40,358 nt of DNA, from assembly GCA_947624025.1 (NCBI GenBank), contig CANQIJ010000003.1:1-40358 (forward strand). The letters are read 5' to 3'. Shown piece by piece: positions 34,645 to 40,358 of the stretch. Numbering within the stretch: position 1 is the first letter of the stretch; each line of letters begins with the position of its first letter. The notes below the pieces were generated by a model. That model did no database searches, was not told the origin of the DNA, and saw only the letters and a program-made list of their open reading frames with translations. The translations under genes were made by a program, and so were the position numbers. The stretch comes from an uncultured Lachnospiraceae bacterium. Its GTDB lineage: Bacteria > Bacillota > Clostridia > Lachnospirales > Lachnospiraceae.

Positions 34645-34694
34645 GGGAACTGATTTTGGAGCGAATACGCTCTGGGGTCGGTTCTTTTTTTGTG
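34645..34694 (+). terminator. Terminator downstream of tRNA-Lys
   Basis: GGAACTGATTTTGGAGCGaataCGCTCTGGGGTCGGTTCTTTTTTT. Confidence 0.75.
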
Positions 34695-34704
34695 CCGCTC
34701 TATC

Positions 34705-35550
34705 CTAAAACGACACCCCGGCAAGCTCCAGCACGATCCCGGCCAGAACGCCCGCTGCGTACAATATTCCCGCGATCCCCAGATTCTCTCTCCGGTGGCT
34801 GTTGACGTGCAGCAGAACCAGAAAGCCCACTCCCGTTCCCGTCAAAAGGCCCGCGATCAACGATCCGGTGCCAAGCATTCCTTCCAGATACAGCTGCGTG
34901 ATGATCACGGACGCCGCACAGTTGGGAATAAATCCGATCAGTCCCGCAACCAGCGGTCCCAAGATCGGGCGGTCAAGAATCAGACTGCTCAGCGCATCTT
35001 CCCCGACCCAGGCAATCAGCCCGTTCAATACCAGAGAGATCAGCAGGATAAAGACAAATATCTCCAGCGTATGGCGAAGCGCGGACTTCCCTATACCGTC
35101 TTCGCAATGGCAGTGATGCTGCTCGCATAAATGCCCGATCTGCATATCTTCCTTATCCCTATGGCAGATACCGTCAACCGCATATCCTACGGCAGCGGCA
35201 ACGACCGCCTTTACCGCAAGGATCTTAACGATCGAAGGCAAGGCGGCATTGGATGATATCATAATAGGAAGCATCTCATCCGACGTGGACAGATAGACCG
35301 CTATGAGCGTACCCACCGTAATGATCCGGCCCGCATACAGATTGGAGGCCGCCGTCGAAAAACCGCATTGCGGGAAAATGCCGAGGATGCTTCCGATCAG
35401 AGGTCCGCCCTTGCCCGCGCGGCGGATAACCGCCTGCATTGACTCCCCTGCCTTATGCTCCAGAAATTCCATGGCAAGATAGGTGAGGAACAAAAACGGC
35501 AGCAGCCGTATGCTGTCTATGAAACTGTCTGCTATCATATCGATCATCAT
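34705..35550 (-). CDS. ArsP_2-type permease (putative manganese/arsenic efflux family)
   Basis: LLPFLFLTYLAMEFLEH...GSILGIFPQCGFSTAASNLYAGRIITVGTLIAVYLSTSDEMLPIMI...IGFIPNCAASVIITQLYLEG; His/Cys-rich central loop. Confidence 0.75.
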   Translation of the reverse strand: MMIDMIADSFIDSIRLLPFLFLTYLAMEFLEHKAGESMQAVIRRAGKGGPLIGSILGIFPQCGFSTAASNLYAGRIITVGTLIAVYLSTSDEMLPIMISSNAALPSIVKILAVKAVVAAAVGYAVDGICHRDKEDMQIGHLCEQHHCHCEDGIGKSALRHTLEIFVFILLISLVLNGLIAWVGEDALSSLILDRPILGPLVAGLIGFIPNCAASVIITQLYLEGMLGTGSLIAGLLTGTGVGFLVLLHVNSHRRENLGIAGILYAAGVLAGIVLELAGVSF

Positions 35551-35690
35551 TTCTTCTCACCCGCACAGCAAAATTACTTTACTCACTAGAATAACGTGTC
35601 TCCTCTCAAAATGCAAGGTCAAACACGGAAAAGAAGTTGCTGCGGATACCCGGATAAGGATATCCGGCAAAAGATATTTCGTAAAAAAGA

Positions 35691-35719
35691 TTGATTATTG
35701 CGCGAAAATATACTAATAT
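35691..35719 (+). promoter_or_regulatory. Promoter for the comFB-like gene
   Basis: TTGATT (35691-35696), 17 nt, TAATAT (35714-35719), AT-rich. Confidence 0.5.
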
Positions 35720-35766
35720 AATAGTTGTGGATATTTGTCGATTTCAAGACAAATAAGGGGGTTCAA

Positions 35767-36039
35767 ATGGAAGGTTTAAAAAATATACGGGAAGACGCCG
35801 TTGAATATCAGCTCCGCAAGATACTGCCTACGATGCCCGGCGTGTGTTCCTGTGAAAAATGCCGCCTGGATATGGCGTCTTTTGCCCTGAACAGACTGTC
35901 GCCCCAGTACGTCAGAACGGACGCCGGGGCTTTGTATCAAAAGCTCAACAACTCTTCGCAGCAGGCCGAGGTGGAAGTACTGAAAACCGTTATCGACGCT
36001 ATCGATACCATCAGCGCGCATCCCAAGCATGACGCATAG
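35767..36039 (+). CDS. ComFB family protein
   Basis: LPTMPGVCSCEKCRLDMASFALNRLSPQYVRTDAGALYQKL; start ATG 35767 after AAGGGGGTTCAA. Confidence 0.85.
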   Translation: MEGLKNIREDAVEYQLRKILPTMPGVCSCEKCRLDMASFALNRLSPQYVRTDAGALYQKLNNSSQQAEVEVLKTVIDAIDTISAHPKHDA

Positions 36040-36096
36040 AATGCTTTTGTAAGATAAAGATCGGAAAACAGAGCATGATGACCAGATGATGAGAGC

Positions 36097-36123
36097 CGGA
36101 TCCTGCGATCCGGCCCTTTTATC
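36097..36123 (+). terminator. Terminator of the comFB-like gene
   Basis: GCCGGATCctgcGATCCGGCcCTTTTA. Confidence 0.8.
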
Positions 36124-36169
36124 ATTGTCCTGTCATATTTCCTGCAGCACCTGCCTCTGCGGGCCTCTC

Positions 36170-36691
36170 TCAGCCCGAGACCATATTCTCCTGACGGTGG
36201 ACGGCTTCCTTAATATACCCCTCCACATCCTCCCTGGGAATGGAAAGCGCCAGAGACATCTCACTATAGAGAAGCTCCTCCGCCTTGCGAAGATACTGCT
36301 CATCCGAAGAAAGAACCTTCTTGCCCTCCCTCAGACGATCCTGCTTGCGCAGATACAGCGTCTTAATGATCTGGACGAGACTGCGGCAGTCATAGGTGCG
36401 TATCGCTTCCTTATACATCTGCTCCCTGCCCTTTTCCTCCTGGATCCAGACCGTCTCGATCTGCGTGATCCGGTCCACCAGATCCTGCGCCTCTTTCCTG
36501 CTCATGATCCTGCGCATAACGACCTTGTCGTTATCGACCGGCGTGTAGACTGTGCTCCCTTTCTCAAAAACCGGCTCCAGCACATAATACTTGCGTACCT
36601 TATCCCGTTTATCAAACGGATTGTCCGTAACGTTGACAACACGGCAGACACCATGTCCGCCGCACATGATCAATTCATCCTTTTCAAACAT
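36170..36691 (-). CDS. CarD family transcriptional regulator
   Basis: MFEKDELIMCGGHGVCRVVNVTDN...RKYYVLEPVFEKGSTVYTPVDNDKVVMRRIMSRKEAQDLVDRI (CarD/CdnL RNAP-interacting domain). Confidence 0.88.
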   Translation of the reverse strand: MFEKDELIMCGGHGVCRVVNVTDNPFDKRDKVRKYYVLEPVFEKGSTVYTPVDNDKVVMRRIMSRKEAQDLVDRITQIETVWIQEEKGREQMYKEAIRTYDCRSLVQIIKTLYLRKQDRLREGKKVLSSDEQYLRKAEELLYSEMSLALSIPREDVEGYIKEAVHRQENMVSG

Positions 36692-36887
36692 GACACCCTC
36701 CATTTCCTGACCCAGATATATGCCAACAATTACCCCTTTATAATATTAGTTTACCACGAAAACACAGCTTTAGTAAATGTTTTCCGAATTCTGCTGAAAA
36801 TTTCGGCATATTTCTGACAAAACGGAGAGCCGTTTTTGTACAAAAGTTCTATAAAAATCCGCGCGGCAGCAGGCTCCGGCAGCCGCC

Positions 36888-38135
36888 TTACACCGTATAA
36901 CTGTTTAAATACCGCTCCTGCTCCGGCGTCAGCACGTCGATCTCTTTGCCGAGGAATGCCAGCTTACGCTTCGCAACGTCCCTGTCCACTTCCTCCGGCA
37001 CATCGATCAGACGCTCGGTCAGCTCGCTGCCGTGCTCTACCAGATATTTGGCGGAGAGCGCCTGGATCGCAAAGCTCATATCCATGATCTCCGCCGGATG
37101 TCCGTCGCCAGCAGCCAGATTCACCAGACGGCCTTCCGCCAGCACGAAGATCCACTGCCCGGTCGGCAGCTTGTATCCCATGATATTCTTGCGCTGCTCC
37201 CTCGTCTCGACGGCGTTTGCCTTAAGCCACGCCATATCGATCTCGCAGTCGAAATGTCCCGCATTACAGAGGATCGCTCCCTCTTTCATTTCCGCGAAAT
37301 CTTCCTGATCGATCACGCCGTTACAGCCCGTCACGGTAATAAAGAAATCGCCGACCTTCGCCGCTTCCTTCATCGGCATAACGTCGAATCCGTCCATCAC
37401 CGCCTCGATCGCCTTGATGGGATCGATCTCCGTCACGATCACCCGCGCGCCGAGCCCTTTGGCTCTCATGGCAGTGCCTTTACCGCACCAGCCGTAACCG
37501 GCTACGACAACGATCTTACCCGCGACGATCAGATTCGTGGTCCTGTTGATGCCGTCCCACACGGACTGACCTGTGCCGTATCTGTTATCAAAGAAATGCT
37601 TGCAGGATGCGTTGTTGACACGAACCATCGGGAATTTCAGCTCGCCCGCCTTATTCATAGCCTCCAGACGGATGATGCCTGTCGTCGTCTCCTCGCACCC
37701 GCCGATGATGTTCGGGATCAGCTGCGGCATTTCCTTATGCACCATCGTCACAAGGTCACCCCCATCGTCGATGATGATATTCGGCCCCGCCTCCAATACG
37801 TGACGGATATGCATCTCATACTCTTCCTGGGTCGCGCTGTACCATGCGTGAACCTCCAGGCCCGCCTTGACAAGCGCCGCCGCCACATCGTCCTGGGTGG
37901 ACAGCGGATTGGAGCCCGTCACATACATATCCGCACCGCCGGCGGCAAGCACCAGGCACAGATAGGCGGTCTTCGCCTCCAGATGTACGGACAGGGCGAT
38001 CTTTTTCCCGGCAAAGGGCTTACTCCGGGTAAACTCCTTCTCCAAAGTGCGCAGCAGATCGCAGTTTCTCTTGACCCACTCGATCTTTCTCTCACCGGAA
38101 CCGGCGAGCGAAGCATCTCTGATTTCACTGTTCAT
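36888..38135 (-). CDS. ahcY: Adenosylhomocysteinase
   Basis: GGADMYVTGSNPLSTQDDVAAAL, IIDDGGDLV, GGCEETTTGIIRL, DNRYGTGQSVWDGINRTTNLIVAGKIVVVAGYGWCGKGTAMRAKGLGARVIVTEIDPIKAIEAVMDGF, ILCNAGHFDCEIDM. Confidence 0.97.
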   Translation of the reverse strand: MNSEIRDASLAGSGERKIEWVKRNCDLLRTLEKEFTRSKPFAGKKIALSVHLEAKTAYLCLVLAAGGADMYVTGSNPLSTQDDVAAALVKAGLEVHAWYSATQEEYEMHIRHVLEAGPNIIIDDGGDLVTMVHKEMPQLIPNIIGGCEETTTGIIRLEAMNKAGELKFPMVRVNNASCKHFFDNRYGTGQSVWDGINRTTNLIVAGKIVVVAGYGWCGKGTAMRAKGLGARVIVTEIDPIKAIEAVMDGFDVMPMKEAAKVGDFFITVTGCNGVIDQEDFAEMKEGAILCNAGHFDCEIDMAWLKANAVETREQRKNIMGYKLPTGQWIFVLAEGRLVNLAAGDGHPAEIMDMSFAIQALSAKYLVEHGSELTERLIDVPEEVDRDVAKRKLAFLGKEIDVLTPEQERYLNSYTV

Positions 38136-38156
38136 TGCTCGTTTCCTCCTGCAGAT

Positions 38157-38211
38157 TGATCAGCCGAATTTTTATTAGAGTGATGGTCGTCTGTCCTGTC
38201 ATCACTGATCA
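38157..38211 (-). promoter_or_regulatory. Nested inverted repeat in the ahcY leader
   Basis: TGATCA (38206-38211) / TGATCA (38157-38162) outer arms; GTGATG / CATCAC inner arms (38180-38185, 38200-38205). Lies between the HDOD-gene stop codon and the ahcY RBS. Confidence 0.4.
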
Positions 38212-38221
38212 TGTTCTATTT

Positions 38222-39442
38222 TTAAAAAAACATATCCTTGTACCAGCATACCGCATCGGTGTATGCCTGATAAACCGTATCGATCGTGATATCCTTCACG
38301 ATCAGTAACCGGCACACCTCCTGCCAGTCCGCGCTCTCGTAGGCAAGGAGAAAATCGTATACGTCCGCCAGTTCGCCCTTATGGTTTAACAGTGCTTCCC
38401 CGATATCCTTGGATACATTGACCTTCTTAAGCGCTTCACCAAGCGGCACGTTTAAGATGATGTCCAGCACCGAGAACAGACCCATCAGGAATAATTCCGA
38501 AGCCTTCATCGCCAGCCCGAAGGCAGGCGCCAGGCACTCAGCGAATTTAGCTCTCAGCAGGGATACCCTGGCGATCTCATTGGGTCTGTCGGCGCACAGC
38601 TCCTTGGTAATGACCGTATTGATCCATTTCTTTAATTCCTTCTGTCCCAGGATGGCCGCCGCATGACGGATGGACGTGACCTCAGAATTGACGGCAATGC
38701 GGTTGACCATCTCAAGCAGCGACAGCACCAGCGCCGTATCCCGCCCGATGATATCCGCGGCTTTCGTCAGTTCGTAATCCGCATCGTTCACAATATTCAT
38801 AAGCTCCAGATAATTGACCTTAAGCGGCTCGATCACCGTCTCGCCCTTGGTAACGGGAATACGGTAAAAATTACCTTCAAACAGATAAAATGCCTCATCG
38901 TCCTTCACATGATCGAACATCTCCTGATTCTCTATGTTGCCAACACAGATCCTGATATTCGGATACAGGTGTGAAAAATAGATCTTGGCCTTATTTACCT
39001 CCACCCTCTTACAGTCCAGAATAATATAATCCATCAGGGAGAGGATCTCTTTATAATGCTCAAAATCCGAAACAGGAAGCTTCATGATCGCCAGCTCATA
39101 ACCGCTGTCCTTCAGCTGCTTCAGGCGGTTCTGATACGCTTCAGTGTTTGCAATCGAATTGTCGCACAGAAGGACCAGTCTGTCTTTCATCGACGCCGAC
39201 TGTTCCTCTATATCCGTAAATACATTGACAGGTCCTACCGGAAGAAAAACCTTGGAGTCAGGCGACAGCGTATCTATGCCGACATTCTGTATGATCTCCA
39301 GACCGGCCACTCTGCCTGATCCGTCAAGTACGGCAGAACCCTGCAGCTCCGGATTAAGCAGATAATTCTCTTTCTGTGAAAAAAGAGAATAAGCGCATAC
39401 CTTCATGTTCTTATCAAAAAACGGTACCAGTGTTGCAAGCAT
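38222..39442 (-). CDS. Degenerate EAL plus HDOD (YuxH-like) protein
   Basis: N-terminal EAL-like fold without catalytic residues (KVCAYSLFSQ, YIILDCKRVEVNKAKIYFSHLYPNIRICVGNIENQEMFDHVKDDEAFYLFEGNFYR); HDOD LMNIVNDADYELTKAADIIGRDTALVLSLLEMVNRIA. Start at ATG 39442 after AGGAGATCGTGAT. Confidence 0.8.
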   Translation of the reverse strand: MLATLVPFFDKNMKVCAYSLFSQKENYLLNPELQGSAVLDGSGRVAGLEIIQNVGIDTLSPDSKVFLPVGPVNVFTDIEEQSASMKDRLVLLCDNSIANTEAYQNRLKQLKDSGYELAIMKLPVSDFEHYKEILSLMDYIILDCKRVEVNKAKIYFSHLYPNIRICVGNIENQEMFDHVKDDEAFYLFEGNFYRIPVTKGETVIEPLKVNYLELMNIVNDADYELTKAADIIGRDTALVLSLLEMVNRIAVNSEVTSIRHAAAILGQKELKKWINTVITKELCADRPNEIARVSLLRAKFAECLAPAFGLAMKASELFLMGLFSVLDIILNVPLGEALKKVNVSKDIGEALLNHKGELADVYDFLLAYESADWQEVCRLLIVKDITIDTVYQAYTDAVCWYKDMFF

Positions 39443-39634
39443 ATCACGATCTCCTTTCGGAATATTTAAACCTGATAATAAGTATATCATACCGCACTGT
39501 TCTTGACAAATATCCTCTAGGAAAAAAATTTACGCTATGATACAATAAATAAAAATCAGACTTCAACGGCGGCACACGCATAGATTCGGAATGCAGGGCT
39601 GTCTGCTGACACAAAACGCGGAGGGATCATATAT

Positions 39635-40358
39635 ATGAAAATCGTTGTACTGGAAAGAAACAGCGCGGGGACTGATATCGACGTTTCCTGCTATGAGCAG
39701 TTCGGTGAGGTGACCTACTATCCGAATACGGTGGCGGAAAACACCGCCGAACGGATCAAAGACGCGGATATTATTATTGCCAACAAAGCGCCTTTAAACG
39801 AGACGACCATGAAGGACGCCCCGAACGTCAAGCTGATCTGCCTGTTTGCCACGGGATACGACAACGTGGACATCGCATACTGTAAAAGCCGCGGCATCAA
39901 AGTCGCCAACGTCGTCAACTACTGCACCCCGGCCGTAGCGCAGCACACGCTCCTGTTAGCGCTGATGCTCACCGAGAAGATCGCCTTCTACGACCAGTAT
40001 GTCAAATCGGGCACCTACAGCGCCCAGGACCGTTTTTCCAATTTTGACAGAGCCTTTTACGACCTGAACGGCAAGACGTGGGGCATCGTCGGCATGGGCA
40101 ACATCGGCCGCAGAGTCGCCGGTCTGGCGCAGGCGTTCGGCTGCAGGGTCATCTTTTATTCCGCTTCCGGCAAAAGCACCTGCACCGACTATGAGCGCGT
40201 GGAGCTGGACGCATTGCTTTCGCAGTCCGATATCCTCTCCCTTCACTGTCCGCTCAGCGACAGGACAAGAGGACTTCTCAATAAAGACGCCTTTGACAAG
40301 ATGAAAGAGACGGCGATCCTGATCAATGTCGCCCGCGGGCCTGTCGTAGACACGCAGG
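39635..40358 (+). CDS. D-2-hydroxyacid dehydrogenase, truncated by the window edge
   Basis: ATG 39635 with RBS GGAGGG; FATGYDNVDIAYCKSRGIKVANVVNYCTPAVAQHTLLLAL, TWGIVGMGNIGRRVAGLAQAFGCRVIFYSASG, ILINVARGPVVDT. Open to the end of the window. Confidence 0.95.
   Translation, partial: MKIVVLERNSAGTDIDVSCYEQFGEVTYYPNTVAENTAERIKDADIIIANKAPLNETTMKDAPNVKLICLFATGYDNVDIAYCKSRGIKVANVVNYCTPAVAQHTLLLALMLTEKIAFYDQYVKSGTYSAQDRFSNFDRAFYDLNGKTWGIVGMGNIGRRVAGLAQAFGCRVIFYSASGKSTCTDYERVELDALLSQSDILSLHCPLSDRTRGLLNKDAFDKMKETAILINVARGPVVDTQ

Noticed and set aside
35640-35670. CCGGATA-AGGA-TATCCGG hairpin upstream of comFB
   Set aside because: Short 7-bp stem without a U-run and not placed consistently as a terminator; too little support to call.
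37032-38159. 375-aa plus-strand ORF opposite ahcY
   Set aside because: Antisense shadow of the highly conserved adenosylhomocysteinase; composition typical of reverse-complement coding sequence.
1-40358. CRISPR arrays, IS elements, prophage or integrative elements
   Set aside because: No regularly spaced repeats, transposases, integrases or phage structural genes seen; neither tRNA shows a duplicated 3' end nearby.

Overview
The window looks like a chromosomal segment of a Gram-positive, probably Lachnospiraceae-like Clostridia genome; the taxonomy is inferred from gene content only. Most genes are on the minus strand. From left to right it contains: a probable rRNA-operon promoter and leader pointing out of the left edge; a polytopic membrane protein whose 5' end is frameshifted at a G9 tract; a VTC-domain / DUF4956 / CotH-kinase operon; YitT; a DHH phosphoesterase preceded by an unlisted 38-aa membrane peptide; tRNA-Ser(GCT); two-subunit fumarase; HIT protein; a flavodoxin-SCP2 fusion; a rhomboid protease; a DUF6382-FHA protein; a complete Gram-positive Tad/Flp pilus operon; BofA and a YaaL-like protein; a flagellar operon (DUF6240-like protein, flagellin, FliS); GlgB; a TPR protein with a degenerate AAA+-like domain; RsmA; TatD; tRNA-Lys(CTT); an ArsP_2-type permease; ComFB; CarD; S-adenosylhomocysteinase; a degenerate EAL-HDOD protein; and a partial D-2-hydroxyacid dehydrogenase. 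The strongest leads are: (1) the G9 tract that puts the membrane protein out of frame with a well-placed ATG/RBS, suggesting phase variation; (2) two Tad-operon genes that appear to start at AUU codons, each 7 nt from a strong Shine-Dalgarno; (3) a branched, P1-closed 5' UTR RNA starting at the Tad promoter; (4) the unlisted 38-aa membrane peptide with its own promoter and RBS; (5) a sigma28-like promoter abutting and transcribing the glgB terminator hairpin; and (6) a TPR / degenerate AAA+ fusion. I saw no CRISPR array, IS element or prophage. All family calls come from reading motifs; no database search was run.
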